Source: Lactifluus volemus (lineage: Eukaryota > Basidiomycota > Agaricomycetes > Russulales > Russulaceae). Taken from it: a DNA stretch of 64,000 nt. The notes under the pieces are model-generated. The model saw only the letters and a list, made by a program, of their open reading frames with translations. It was not told the DNA's origin and searched no databases. Numbering within the stretch: the first letter of the stretch is position 1; each line of letters begins with the position of its first letter. The stretch is from contig WTXI01000069.1 in assembly GCA_022376515.1 (NCBI GenBank), forward strand, positions 62,001 to 126,000, read 5' to 3'. The position numbers were made by a program, and so were the translations under genes. This document shows, one piece after another, positions 22,441 through 34,719 of the stretch.

Positions 22441-22443
22441 GAG
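22436..22443 (+). other. Polypurine tract of copia-1
   Basis: GGGGGAG-type purine run ending one base before the TGTTGG of the 3' LTR. The element at 59731-59738 has the same tract in the same position. Confidence 0.7.
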
Positions 22444-22972
22444 TGTTGGTTTGCGGCTCCGATTGGAGAGGAGTTGGAGGGCGAGGAGGTTATGGCCATG
22501 GGAGGCCAGAGGAGCCCGAGGAAGGCGATGCCACCGCAGCCGGCAGCCTGAGGGCGACCCGGGATGGATCGTGCCCGCTCCCCGTTGGGGGTGGACGTCC
22601 AGACCGTTATACCATACCTTTCATGTTTCGAACTGACCTACTATCTTTTTATTAGTTCTAGTATTAGTTTCCGAGGCCCCTCGCGTGTTTCAAGAGGGCG
22701 CAGCCTCATTCGAGGATCGAGCGCGCCGCTCATGACGCCTCCAATATTTCGCACTCGTTTTCTCTCGTTTCACATTATATCATAGCAATCAGTAGCTATA
22801 TTATTAGCTACTATGGACAGGTATATAACAGTGTCGAATTCAGTTGTAAGGGGTATCATTTTTGCCCCGTTTTCGTTTCCCCCCTCCTCGTGCCACGCGA
22901 CTTCTCGCGTTTTCCCCTTCTCACTGCTCGTTTTCATTCGCATTTGCCCTCGGACTTTCAAATTCAGCTCTA
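22444..22972 (+). repeat. 3' LTR of copia-1
   Basis: 529 bp. It differs from the 5' LTR at about 16 substitutions and three one-base insertions. About half of the substitutions are C-to-T or G-to-A at CpG dinucleotides. Confidence 0.85.
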
Positions 22973-23599
22973 CCGCTCCCGTATGATGACTGTGCTGATA
23001 AAAGCACAGAGCACCAGGAGGGGGGACAGCAGGTGCAGACCGAGATGCAGGGTGGTTTGCCGAGCAAGGCCCCATAGTAATGACCAAAGGCAGGGGGGGC
23101 ATTGAGGAACGAGGGATAAAGGCTGTAGCTGTTGCAAATCACGAGAGCTGGTACTACCATCCTACCATCATGAAAGGGGTGGAAGGGAAAGAAAAGAAAG
23201 TCAGTCAGAGAAGTCAAAAAAAAAAAAAAGCGACGCACTGGGATGCTCAGCATTGGCCGCGACGAGAGGGTGGCAGGGGCAAGCAAGGCGAGAGAGGGAG
23301 GCAATGCCAAAGGGCAGGTAGTGGTGGAGACAGAGCATCACACAGCGGCAGACAGAGAGACGTGCAAGTGGCAACAGAGGAGAGCGAGTGGGGGGAAGCG
23401 ACACCGAGGTTGCCACGTCTTGGTTGGAACTGATCATGTGACCAACCCCGGCTTTTGGGTAGGCTTAGCCGGGCTCAGTCGTGATTGGAAGCCTGGTACA
23501 GTCTAACTAAAATGGGGGCTAGCCTGGGCTCGGCTACATCCGGCTAAGGATAAGCTGGCTCCGGCTTACGGCTAAGCTGTCAATAGCCGCAAGCCCCCG
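22973..23599. other. No recognised gene; GGCT-rich low-complexity stretch at 23445-23600
   Basis: The condensin relic does not visibly continue after the 3' LTR. The region holds an A13 run (about 23219) and a stretch rich in GGCT/AGCC words (GGCTTAGCCGGGCTC, CCGGCTAAGG, CCGGCTTACGGCTAAG) that can fold on itself. No coding content is recognised. Confidence 0.4.
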
Positions 23600-23991
23600 C
23601 AACACTAGCACCAACGCCTACGGCTCCCTGAGGGCCCGCCGGCGTGGATAACGTCTGCTCCCCGTTGGGGGTGGGCGCCCACAGCCGTCCATTTACTATA
23701 TCATTCATCCTTCATAACACCCTCTTTTACCTTAGTGTAGTTGATCCACCCAACCACATGTCAGAGACCCGCCTCGTGCACACTAAAATCGAGCGGCCGT
23801 CTTGGCACTAATTCTTATTCAAATCGTAGTAGACACTCTAGACTACATATATACCCGAACGCGAAACTAGGGGACGACATGACATGTCCCAATCCTTTTT
23901 CCTCTCGTGTGGTCTCGTTCCCTCACTCGTTTCCGCTCCCGCGTGCGCATCCATTTGCGCGGTCCCCACTTTCGTTCTCAACTCCATTCAT
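23600..23991 (+). mobile_element. Solo LTR of a copia-type element
   Basis: It shares blocks with the LTR at 59295-59730 (CCCGCCGG..GTGGATAACG, GCTCCCCGTTGGGGG, CCCACAGCCG) and has a TATA-like ACATATATACCC and a U5-like end TCTCAACTCCA similar to the copia-1 LTR end. No internal element is attached. It ends exactly where homology with the 47391 copy of the NLR-C/D flank begins, so it inserted at that point. The left boundary is uncertain by several tens of bases. Confidence 0.55.
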
Positions 23992-26900
23992 CTTTATTAC
24001 TAAATCGTTTAGAGATAATCTAGGTGAAGACCATCATCATGCTTTCCCTCCTCCCCACTTCTTATGTGCTGCGCGATCGTTCGCGCTCCACTCGATAGAT
24101 GATGTTTTCACCAATATTACTTATGTAAGAGGAAACTAGAAGTATCCGCCTTTTAATGAAAAAGGCTAATGTATAAAAAGGGAGTACAGGAGTGTTAGAA
24201 GCGAACGCAAAATCTAGCTAGGCCCATCACGGTGCAGGGCCTTACATGCGACTCTATTTAGATCAACTGTGAACATATACCGTAGCCCAATTTAATCCAT
24301 GCACAAAATTTGAGAAATCCACCTCCGTTCTATCTTTGCCAGCAATCCACACTGTCTTAGCTTTATGAACGTATGGCCTGTGAATGAGGGGAATCCACAA
24401 AAGGAGTTCACCATCTTCCCCATACATCCATCCATCACTATTGATCAGGAACTTGTCCATTAAATCATCTTTCTCAATATCTTCTGTGACGAGCTTCCCT
24501 AGATGAATCGTGTGATCTCGTAAGGCAGAAGCGATAGGCCCATCAAGGGTGGACGCACCAGGGTTGATCGTTTGAATGAGTCCGGTAGACGAGCTCACAA
24601 CATCCTGTCCTGCATCCCACATGCGAATCGTACAATCCATTGAGGCCGAAACGATCCGTTGCCCATCTGGTGAGAATGCAACCGAGCCGACAAAATCAGC
24701 GTGTCCAATAAATGGGCCCCCTACGGCCACCCCTGTTGCAGAATCCCACAAACGAATTGTGCGATCATTCGAGGCCGATGCAATGCGCCGTCCGTCTGGT
24801 GAGAATACAACAGAGTTGATGACATCGGTGTGCCTAGTCAACGGGCGTAGTACTTCTTGTCCTGTCTCAGAATCCCACACACGAATCGTGTCATCTGCCG
24901 AGCCTGAGGCGATTCGCTGCCCGTCTGGTGAGAATGCAACACATTGGACCCCTATAGTGTGACCAGTAAACGGGCTTATTATGACCTCTCCTGTCGCAGC
25001 ATCCCATATGCGAATCGTGAGGTCCTCCGAAGCCGACACGATGCGTTTCCCGTCTGGCGAGAATGCAACAGACCAGACCTCATCAGTGTGTCCAGTAAAC
25101 GGGGCCACTACAACCTCTCCCGTTGTGGCATCCCATACGCGAACGGTGTGATCGAACGAGGCTGAGACGATCCGTTGTCCGTCCGGCGAGAATGCAACAG
25201 AACTGACCGCTTCGGTATGTCCAGTAAACGGGTCCACCACAATATCTCCTGTCGTGGTATCCCACACGCGAATCGTGCGATCGTGCGAGGCCGAGGCGAT
25301 CCGCTGCCCTTCAGGTGAGAAGGCAACAAAAGTGACCCAATCGGTATGACCAGTAAACGGACCCGCTGTGACCTCTCCTGTTGCCGCATCCCACACACAG
25401 ATTGAGCAATCTGCAGAGGCCGAGGCTATCCGTTGCCCGTCGGGTGAGAGTGCAACAGAAAATATTGATTGCGTGTGTCCAGTAAGCGTGGCACCTGCCC
25501 CTCCTTTTCTGGCATCCCACACGCAAACCGTTTTATCATGCGAAGCCGATGCAATGCGCTGCCCGTCCGGTGAGAGCGCAACAGAAAATATGGAATCGGT
25601 ATGTCCAGTGAAAGGGCCTGCTACGATCTGCCCTGTTGCCGAATCCCACACGCAAATCGTGCGATCTCCCGAGCCGGATGTGATGCGTTGCCCGTCCGGC
25701 GAGAATGCAATAGAGTAGATATCACCGGTGTGTCCAGTAAACGGGCCTGCTAGGACCTGTCCTGTTGCGGAATCCCACACACGAATCGTCCAATCATGCG
25801 AGGATGAAGCGATGCGCTTCCCGTCTGGTGAGAATGTAACACAGGTGACCGGTTCAGTGTGTCCAGTAAATGGGCCCGCAATGAGATCTCCTGTTGCGAC
25901 ATCCCATATGCGAATCGTGCAATCTCGAGAGGCCGAAGCGATACATTGATCGTCTGGTGAGAACGCAACAAAGAAGACCTCATCAATGTGTCCAGTAAAC
26001 GGGTCCGCTATGACCTCTCCAGTTGCGGCATCCCAAACACGAATTGTGAGATCGCTCGAGGCCGAGGCGATGTGTTGCCCGTTCGGTGAGAATGCAACAC
26101 ATCTGACCGAACCCGTGTGTCCAGTCAACGGACCTGCTACGACCTCTCCTGTCGCGGCATCCCACACACGAATCGTGCGGTCCCGCGATGCCGACGCGAT
26201 GCGTTTCCCATCTGGAGAGAATGCAGCAGAGTAGACGGAACCGGTATGTCCAGTAAACGGGCCCGCTACAGCTTCCCCTGTTGTAGCATCCCACACGCGA
26301 ATTGTACGATCTCGCGAGGCCGATGCGATCCGTTGTCCATCCGGCGAGAATACAACAGACTCGACCGAATCGTCATGTGCCTGAATCGTCATTTCCAATG
26401 CTGGCCAATCAGACATCTGTCCGCGTTTCAAAATCAATGTGCGGGGGAATAGGTGACGGTGGTGCTCGACGATGCGGGAAGAGGATGGCGCAAAAGGGAG
26501 AGCAGATATATATATGTGTGGAAGGCTTCTTGATATCGCCATCCCGAAATACCGCACAAATGCGAACCCATCATTCATTAATGCGAACACATTCTGACCC
26601 TCTGATTGAGAAAACCGCTGCAATTTTATCCATTAGTCACTACATGTCGTATTATACAATAATATATGCCCACCTTCTGTTGGTCAGACCGCAACCATGT
26701 GTTCAGAGATCCCAATGCTCGTGATGCAAGACCGACACTGTTCTTGATGCTAAGCACTTCCAGCCAAAAAAGAAATCTGGTTTCGAACAGCAATCGAAGT
26801 TTTGGAAAGAGATCCTGTTCAATGCCAAGACGTTCCAGATGATCGCCCCAGAAAACGCACGCATACGATAGAGCAGGTGGAATATATTTGGAAATTCGAG

Positions 26901-28843
26901 ATTCAAGGTCTGGGAGATCCTTGTTCGCAAGGTATGACGATTCCAGTTTGCAAATGTTGAATTTGAGGTCATTGAGCATCAATCCAAGGCAGGAATGTGC
27001 CAACCGACGGTGAGCCCGGCCGAGGTCTATGTGAAACACCCCACTCTTCTCACTTGCCAGGAAGTCACGAAATGAGGTGTGGAGAGGAACGATTGGGAGG
27101 GTATCGTCGGATGAGGTCACGTTACTGAGCAGTGAGCCAAGGTGATGGAGCATTTCGACAACGCAATCAGAATCCTCGGGGTCCGGGTCCTCGGGGTCAT
27201 CCTTGGGTGCATGTCGTCGTAGCATAGTCAAGGAATGGATAGAAAGCGGCACCATCGCAGCGAAAAGCTGTCCCATCACGGACCGAAATAGAATTTGTGC
27301 CGCAACCGGTTTGAAATATCCTTCCAGAACTTCTCTGTATAGCTGGTCCAACGGATCCTGTCCATCGCGATCTCGAGTGTGTCCCAATAGACACTGTATC
27401 ACCTGTTTCCGGCTAAACCCAAAGCTAGGAGGAGGATTGTTTATTAGCCCGGATGCAACGGCCGCCCACTGAAACAACCCTTCTGCCGCCTTTGCGAGCT
27501 TCGCACCATGTCGTTCGAATAAGTTCAACGGCAGTTCGCTATGGAGATACAGGCCAATATCTTGCTCCGTCTTGGCAGCCAGTATGTGATCGTCCATGTA
27601 GAGAGTGCGTACGGACAGCGTGTTACGGAACACATCTTCAATTCCATGCTCCGGCCTCGATGTGATGAGGATCCGGAAAGTTGATGGCAACTCGAACAGT
27701 CTTTGAGCGAGAAATTGATGTACTCCTTTTTGCCAATTGCATCACCACTCTCATCTAATGCATCGACCACGATAAGAATCGGATTGCCTAGCGGAAGGTT
27801 CTTGGCCGGTTCAAGGATGAGCCGTTCGAAAAGTGTATGATAGTGTCGAGTATTACAAAGAGACGGATCATTCTTGAGTACCCTCCCAAGGGCGAGTTTG
27901 AACGGAGGATAGCGATTGGAGAGATCGCGAGCGAGTGTCGTGAAGAGTTGGTGGGCCTCGTCTTTGGAGCCCTCCTTCCGTAGAAATGCGAAATAAGAAC
28001 CAAGATTCTTGTTCTCGAGCCGACGGGCGACTTCATGTGCGATCGACGACTTTCCTGTGCCGGCCTGGCCGAGAAGGACGAGCCCACGTTGGGACTCACG
28101 GTTCTCGACCCAGTTGATGATATGGTCTAAGAATCTTCTCGTGTGCCTGGAAGACAGCGCCTGTCATCGCCAAATCGCCAGCCTCCTTTATAAGGCAATT
28201 CTTTGATTTTTGCGTCCAGTTCTTTGTGCCCCACATGAGCTGATTCGAGGATTAATGGCCAGAAGGATTACGCACCAGATTCCAGCAGTGCCAGCACAGC
28301 ACCCCGGTGATAACAGTAGTACCCGCGAGGAAGTTATCTCGCAGTCGAGCGAGGTTCGTGCGGTAATCATCAATTTTGCTGTCAACTTGGCGAACGACAT
28401 TCTTCAAAGTCCACTTTCCTGGATCAAGTATTTATCCTCAATCACCAATGAGAAAGGACAAGAAGACGTACCGACTTGCACATCCTCCGCATACGATATG
28501 ATAAATTTGGCACATTCCAAGACGCACGACAGCATCTCATCCAGGATTTTGGCCTGCGTAGACTCCGGGTCCATGTTCCTCAAAATGCCCACCATCTTCG
28601 CAATATCAAACGCATCCCGTATTGCCTGAAGTAGTGTTCTAACGTTGTCGTCACGCTTCAACTGGTGTAGCAAAGTCTGGTGGCAAGTGATTGAACGTTC
28701 CACGTCCTCCGACAGAGCACAGAGACACACCTCAGGAATCTTTGAGAGCAATTTCCATGCCAACTTTGCATGCGGGAACAACTGAACAGCGGAACTTAAT
28801 TTAGCAAGGGATACCCAAAAATGATGATCATGTTACTCATACT
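23992..28843 (-). repeat. Segmental duplication carrying NLR-C, paired with 47391-52286
   Basis: Starting at TTCATCTTTATTACTAAATC, the two segments are collinear through the 3' flank, WD40 exon, NACHT exon and upstream exons, with the same orientation and intron positions. The 47391 copy ends at the gypsy element. Differences are scattered substitutions plus a few indels. Confidence 0.85.
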
Positions 28844-29862
28844 TCAGCGATTGGGTCGACAGTGTCCATCACTTGCTTGACAACATCAATGGCTGACTGC
28901 CATGCTTTCATGGTATCCATGGATTCCATGGCTTCCTCGGCCCGATCGAGAGTACGTGACATCTCCGCTTGACTGCCTGCTACTGGTCCCACAGGAGTAT
29001 CGCCCTCGGTGGGAACGTCAAGCGTCTGTGATAAAGGGAGATACAAGGGTGGCAGCTGACGTGGGTTGTCTGGTTTCATGATTAGATAGTAGGACGTACA
29101 ACATCTCCTTCAGCAACTGGATCGTCCAATTCTGTCGTCGCAGGATTCGACGTATTGGCTGCCGTTGTCAGAGAGGAACTCGCGTTCGTGGATATGGTGA
29201 TCGTCAAGAGTGTATCCGGCCTCGTTTGGTGACCATCGTGTTCACCGGCACTGTTCAATACAATATCAAGTTCTACGTGTAGGATAGTCAGCCAGATGGA
29301 TGAGTAAAGATTCGAAGAAATAGACGAACCGCGTCGGGCTTCACAGGATATCTCCTGCTGTCCGAGAAATATGTCTTTCCGCATGGCCCTCTTCGCATAA
29401 AGAGATATCATAATACGGGAGAGCGGTTGTACATCACTGCAGGAGAGTCAGTTGGACATGGAAATGGATGTACGAGATTTGTCACAATGCGTTGAGTTTC
29501 TCGTTCCATTCGACACGCTGAGCTACGCTCCGCATAGATCGGGTCTGCCATAATTTCTCCCCGTTAGTTGCTGTAACGTAAAACCGTCTCTCTTTCCCTG
29601 GGAGGGATTTCAAAGCAGGAAGATTGCGTGCCCTGATGACTGACAGAGGATAGAGTTCAGTACTTATCAGAGCAGCATCACCGAAAATGTATACCAGTCA
29701 CTTCGAGCTGGAGCATGCTCTGTTGTATTTCGCTGACTTGATCGCTGATCAAAGGCAGCTATGTGAGCAAATATCGATATGAAACGGAATTGACTGAGGT
29801 ATGTACCGGATTCCGGATGTTTGAGGATCTGGGCTGGAGTAATGGTCAACATCGGGGGACAT
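24263..29862 (-). pseudogene. NLR-C: C2-NACHT-WD40 gene with frameshifts in and just before NACHT
   Basis: Model on the minus strand from ATG at 29862: exons 29807-29862, 29695-29744, 29486-29639, 29330-29436, 29100-29272, 28843-29055, 28472-28781, 28276-28418, 26674-28221 and 24263-26617; GT-AG introns of 44-62 nt. The first exons give MSPDVDHYSS and a C2 domain (LQLEVTVIRARNLPALKS, RFYVTATNGEKLWQ, VEWNEKLNAF). NACHT has Walker A GQAGTGKSS and Walker B ILIVVDALDESG. Compared with NLR-D there is a 20-bp insertion in 28276-28418 and one-base deletions at about 28132 and 27731, both in A/T runs. The net change is a multiple of three, but stops occur in between. Fourteen WD40 units and the conserved tail (LLLWIPLIHR, VWIAGKDRTEVD) are intact. 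The one-base gaps could be sequencing errors. Confidence 0.75.
24576..26400 (-). repeat. WD40-coding tandem repeats of NLR-C (14 units)
   Basis: Fourteen units with core FSPDGQRIASAS..DRTIRVWDAATGEV. They are less uniform than those of NLR-A/B. The unit near 25500 is short (KGGAGATLTGHT) and the last one has lost three codons (WDAGQDVV) relative to NLR-D. Confidence 0.85.
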
Positions 29863-32229
29863 GAAGTGTGGGAGACTTTGGCATACGGATTTGGTTGTGC
29901 GAGCGGCATCGTAGATCGAAGTAAGAAGTTGAGATTGAGGATGACCACTGGCGTGCACTGCCAGTGGTCCACGTTTTGTCAGGGCGCTTCGCCATTGGGA
30001 ACAAACAACCAAACAACTGTCAGAGGCAAGGCGCCCGCGGTTTTCAGTTCCGAGTCAGAGGAGGGAACCTCGGAAGATCTCAAGATCTATCGATGCTTCT
30101 CTTCGCTTCTTTACAGCTGCTACACTTCCACTCCCTGTTCTTAAAGGGGTTGAGTGGAATTTTGACTCGTGAATGCCTTGAATCTGGTATTGCAGTTCGA
30201 ATTCAAGCTTCTGAGGCTGTTTTTGGAAAAGAGTTGAGATTAATCTTATTTTTTCGCGCTTTGTTTCTGTTTTTCTTTTTTGAGAGAGAAGTACCTCATC
30301 AGATTTGCGATCCTCTGCGACGCCTCTGCAATTTCCAGAACTTCCACACAGATGATGGCATTTGTAATGTAGGAGGCGACGTAGGGAGCCAACGGAACGC
30401 AATAGCGTGTTTAAAAATCGGATATATGCACTTCCTACACTGGCATAACATAAAAGCATTATAGTTGATGAACATTGCTGAAATCATGGTAGCTTATACA
30501 AAAGGATGACAGACAGCAAAGAAAAGAATAAACAAGATATATGGATCCAATCGGTGCATATAGCCAGCTGCATATAGTCCCATATACGATGAAGCTGTAC
30601 TGTTTATACCCTGAGTCAGATGGATTCCCCCGGCGTCCCGTTCCCCTGTGACCTTACACTGGCAAGCAAAGCGTTGTGGATGCCAGCACCCAGCACTAAG
30701 CCCTAGCGAGAAATCGGGGGACATTCAGGCGGACGACTTGGCGACTCCGAGTGCTAAGGCTGGGAGCGCCCACCGGGACCTCGACTTCGACGCTTGTCAA
30801 TCCAACGGCCCTTGTGAAAGTCGTTATATGTCTATCATGTCCAGCAGCAATGATGGTGTCTCCTCATCAGTGCTCGTTCTCAGCCGCTGACTGTATCTTG
30901 GATGGCCAAAGGCCGTCTTCGTCTGCGCTTCTGGGCTAGACGCACTCGAGTACGCAGAATGAAGAGGGCTGGAATCCTGTAGCTGAAATCGTTGGCGTGC
31001 GTGTTATCCCATGATAGACATCCTCTGCGCTACCTCCAGTTCTTGCGGGACAGGCCTATGGTTGGCCAGGGTTACGTCAGCAGGAAGGTGGATATCTGGA
31101 ATCGGGGGTGGTGACGGCAATGTATTTTTTTTCAGGAAGCGGGGACAGTTGCGGGATTGGGCGGTCTACGACTAGCGAAATGAACTGGTGAGCGAGGCTA
31201 GGAAAGAAGAAAGAACCCCTTGAAGCAGACCTTGTTGAGATAGGATGACGGATAAGAACCCAACGATGTAGAGCACGGCAGGGTAAAAAGATGCCAACAC
31301 CACTTACCGGTAGTAGTAGCGCTCATTGCTGCCTCCTCAAACCACTGGCTCTAAGTCTGGCCCTTCTCCTTCACCATCACCGGCGGCGGGAAACGGTTTC
31401 CCACTCTCAGGGTGTACATGAGCGACAGGAGCGGCTACATAGGTGGAAGGGGATAAGGCAGTGATGGGGACATGTCGGTGTCTGCGGTGGCGGTGGCAGA
31501 TGGATCAAGATTTGCACTTTCTCACCCGCCAATCCCGGTCATGTGGGGCTGAATACCCAGATAACGTCTTGTAATCGTAATCCATATGGAAGTGCTGGGG
31601 CCTCTGCAACCCCAACACTGCCAGTGGCGTCCGCGTCTAACATGGAGGCTAGAACACGTACCTGAGTATGAATACCGCGAATGCCATACGAGCTGGGGGT
31701 GCAAGTGAAATACTACGCACCGATGTCCCCTCCAAGTCGAGCGAAGGTCAGGCGTGGCAGTAGATGGCAGATTAGGGTCGGTTTCGGTATTATCTCGATG
31801 GCGCCTTGCGCTGCGCGGGCGTAAAAGAAGCGTAGGGGTGCCGCATGATCACCAACGCACTCTTGCCCATTGAGCGACTAAAGCTGCTGGAGGAAAGAAC
31901 AACGGCCCATCTCCCTGAGGTGCCGGCGGTGGAGAGAAAGAGAAAAAGTAAGGAGGGACAAAATTGGGGCACCTGGGGAGGTCCACCAATTATTCGCGGT
32001 CTGGTGTCAACTGGGTGGCTTCACAACTTTTCAAATTTCAAACTCGATCGTGGGTAATCGATCGCATCGGACATAGATCTATCACCACAACAAAGTTTTT
32101 TATAATCTGAACCTCCACCTGCTTTCCTCACGCACCGAGTGTAAATAATGTCTTACCGCCGACTGCGATACTATGTATGTACAATGTCTATAGTCATGAT
32201 TCACTTTCCCGATCACCAAATTGGCGTCC
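29863..32229. other. No recognised gene (2.4 kb upstream of NLR-C)
   Basis: The NLR-C promoter should lie just above 29862. The longest frames (29964-30464 plus, 166 codons; 30055-30459 minus, 134 codons) overlap each other on opposite strands and show no domain. From 30.5 to 32.2 kb only frames under 100 codons occur, without recognisable motifs. I see no tRNA, repeat array or transposon ends here. Confidence 0.35.
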
Positions 32230-33502
32230 TCTTGAGTCATTGTTGCGATGGAAAATCGTATTCGGATGGAGCTGCACCAGGTGGACATCAAGGGGGGCAT
32301 TAATGAACGGTTTGTTGAGCAAATTGTTTATCCGGGTTACGAGGCACGTGACGCGGGACACCTGGCCGTGGTCAAGACGCTCTACTATAGTCTCGAGCAA
32401 TCTGGCCGTCAATGGTACCAAAAACTGTCCTTCACTCTCACCTCCTTGGGTTTCACCCAATGTTCCATCGATCAAGAGGTCTTTTTCAAGTCGAGCGAGT
32501 GAGCGCACGAGCTCGCGGCCTCACGGCGGTGGCAGTGCATGTTGACCACTGCGTCGTTGTTGCCACCTCACCACATCTTATCGAAGAGTTCAAGGCTGGT
32601 CTGTGAACGCATGTAGAGGTTACGGACCTCAGTGAGTTGCATTGTATGTTGAGCGTCGAGATCCGGTGAGACCACGAGGCTGGGACCATTCACTTGTCCC
32701 AGTGCGCTTACATCGACCCGATCTTGCATTGACTCAACTTCGACGGCCTCAAAGCCACTTTGCACGCCCACGGACACTCAAGTCCGCCTCACATCCGAGC
32801 AAGAACCCACGACTGCGGCCATGTTCACGATCATGTGTGAAGTGCCCTGTGAGGCCGTGAGCGCCCTTAATAGGGCTGCCTTGGCTACTCGACCCAACAT
32901 CGCTTTTGCCGTGACGACTGTGGCGGTTTTTGCCTCCAAATCCAGGCAGGCTCACTAGGAGGCCGTAAATCGGATTTACCGCTACCTGGCCGACACGCGC
33001 GAGCTCTGGCTCACCTAAGGTGAAATGAAACGCACGCTCGAAGGCTTTGCGGATGCGGACGGCAGCATGGGCGAGGATCGCCACGCCGTTTCTGGCCACG
33101 CGTTCCTTATCGAAGGCCACGCCGTTTCGTGGTCGTTTAAACACCAAGAGATCGTCTCATTATCCACCACCGAGAGCGAGTATGTCGCCGCGACGCACGG
33201 GCCATTTGGCTCCGAAACCTCCTCTCTCAAGTCTTCGGACCGGCCACAGATACCACCACCCTATTTTCCGACAAATATACAGCCATTGCGCTCACTCGGC
33301 GCGACCACCAGTATCACGTGCGCACTGCAAGAAGCATATCGACGTGTGCTACCATTGGATCCGGTGGGTGGTTGAAGAAGCTGTCCTCAGGCTCGTGTAT
33401 TGCCCTACCGATGACTCGGACATGGTGGCTGATGAGTCGACGAAGGCGTTGCCGTCCTCAAAGGTCAAGCATTTCGCGGCATGTCTCGGACTGCGTGCGT
33501 AA
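32230..33502 (+). pseudogene. Copia reverse transcriptase-RNase H relic (copia-2)
   Basis: Pieces in order on the plus strand: QVDIKGGINERFVEQIVYPG, VKTLYYSLEQSGRQWYQKLS (RT), a VDHCVVVATSPHLIEEF-like segment with the catalytic YVDD-type motif degraded, TDLSELHCMLSVE, RPNIAFAVTTVA, then RNase H EGFADADGSMGEDRHAVSGH, SLSTTESEYVAATH and a C-terminus YCPTDDSDMVADESTKALPS..ACLGLRA. Several in-frame stops and frameshifts. It is only distantly related to copia-1 and to the composite element. Confidence 0.75.
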
Positions 33503-33511
33503 TGAAGGAGT

Positions 33512-33751
33512 GTTGAATCTCGGAATCTCACCGCGATCACCTTGGACATGGACACTTTTGTTATTATACAGTACTTTAGAATAGACTTTAGTGTTACGGC
33601 CAGCATCCGTTTCTGTTTCTTAGACAGCAACCCTACTCGCGCTCCCTGCGGCCCTTGCCCCTCTTCCCGACTCCATTTCCGATAGTTCCTTGCGAGGCCC
33701 TTATCGTCATATAATATAGCCTTTCACTTGATCCGTCGGTACCTCAGACTT
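33512..33751 (+). repeat. Probable 3' LTR of copia-2 (right end uncertain)
   Basis: A purine tract AATGAAGGAG directly precedes TGTTGAATCTCGG at 33512, just after the copia-2 stop. A TG..CA end could be at ACTTCA (33751), but a repeated word (TAGTGCGCGGAATATCTG-like, near 33760 and 33870) may belong to the LTR or to its flank. Confidence 0.45.
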
Positions 33752-33929
33752 CATGTTGTTAGTGCGTGGAATATCTGAGGTATGTGACACTTACTCACCT
33801 GCTCCAACTATATACTGACTCCAGTAGCATACCTTGTATCGCTCTCTCGCAGGTGAATACAATAGAGCTGCTAGTGCGCGGAATATCTGTGCATACCTTG
33901 TGTCGTCCTCTCGCAGAACAGTCCCCCCC

Positions 33930-34140
33930 GCGCCTTTATTTTCCGCTAGTTAGATCTCCTTGCTCCCCCAGCTCCCCATTGAGGTACGTGCCATTGAAGT
34001 CAACGCGTCGATCCCCCCAGTCATTGCGCGCTGCAATGGCTACGTAGTAAGCTTAATATAAGAAGCTGCTTAGCTTGGAAGCACGTGAGAATGTACTATT
34101 GAATACCCTAAACCGTAAATTGCGTGAATCCTCGAGCGAC
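33930..34140 (-). pseudogene. Copia reverse transcriptase relic, left copy
   Basis: Minus strand: LVARGFTQF (about 34120) and, near 34040-33950, AIAARNDW..VDFNGTYLNGELGEQG, the N-terminal part of a copia RT. Degenerate. The same piece occurs at 46385-46790 on the other side of the composite insertion, as a second copy and not as the other half. Confidence 0.55.
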
Positions 34141-34467
34141 AAGCCAGTATTCAGAGGACGCGCTGCGCTTCGCTACTCATGAGCGCGGTGTAAAGCAAGG
34201 TATGACATAAGCGAGCTGCGTGACAAAAAGAAAAATTAATGTTGATGTATCTAAGGTCTGGACGCGGTACCGAAATTACCCTATCTAGTAGATAAAAGGG
34301 GTCACGAAAGCTAAAGGGAAACATTAAAGAAAAACAGAACCTGACTTATTACGGTGATAGAAGCAACAAAACACAGCTTGGGGTGGATTCTGTGGTATAA
34401 CAAGTGGTCGCGGATGACGTGGCATCGTAGCAGCACAGCCGAGGGTACGATGTAGTAGGGCACCAGT

Positions 34468-34634
34468 TATTGACGTCTGTGATGTGACGTCACTGGCATC
34501 GCACGTCATTATCATTATCACATGTCTTATCCGAGTTGTACAAGTACTTAAACAGAACACTTTGAGGTGTAATAAGATTATTCTCTTCTCCCTTACCATC
34601 ACAGCGTGATGGTGTCACAGTTCACTTTCCTTTA
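34468..34634 (+). repeat. 5' LTR of copia-3
   Basis: 167 bp, TATTGACG to CTTTA, apparently identical to the 3' LTR. It has a palindromic CRE octamer TGACGTCA (34485-34492) preceded by TGACGTCT (34471-34478), and a perfect hairpin ACCATCAC-AGC-GTGATGGT at 34595-34613 near its end. Confidence 0.9.
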
Positions 34635-34650
34635 GGTTATGGGCCCTGGG
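34635..34650 (+). other. PBS of copia-3, outer copy
   Basis: GGTTATGGGCCCTGG directly after the LTR; half-initiator-tRNA-Met type as in copia-1. Confidence 0.75.
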
Positions 34651-34719
34651 CCTCGCTATCTTCCACGCTTAGACCTCCCTATCAGCATCATAATCTAGAC
34701 CGTCCAACACGTAATCAGT

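Larger units (their letters stand above)
17418..22972 (+). mobile_element. Ty1/copia retrotransposon (copia-1), complete but decayed
   Basis: 5' LTR 17418-17943, PBS, gag-pol remains, PPT and 3' LTR 22444-22972, all on the plus strand. The LTRs start TGTTGG and end CTCTA. The flanks TCGCT (17413-17417) and CCGCT (22973-22977) differ by one base and may be the target duplication. The LTRs differ at about 16 positions plus three indels in 526, and the coding region has several frameshifts, so the insertion is not recent. Its coding sequence is related to the element at the right end of the window. Confidence 0.85.

Noticed and set aside
22973..23433. Continuation of the condensin gene after copia-1
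   Set aside because: Frames here (for example 23080-23433 plus) show no condensin motif; they are low-complexity and basic.
29964..30464. 166-codon plus-strand frame upstream of NLR-C
   Set aside because: No domain, low-complexity composition at its end and an overlapping antisense frame of similar length; no support for a gene.
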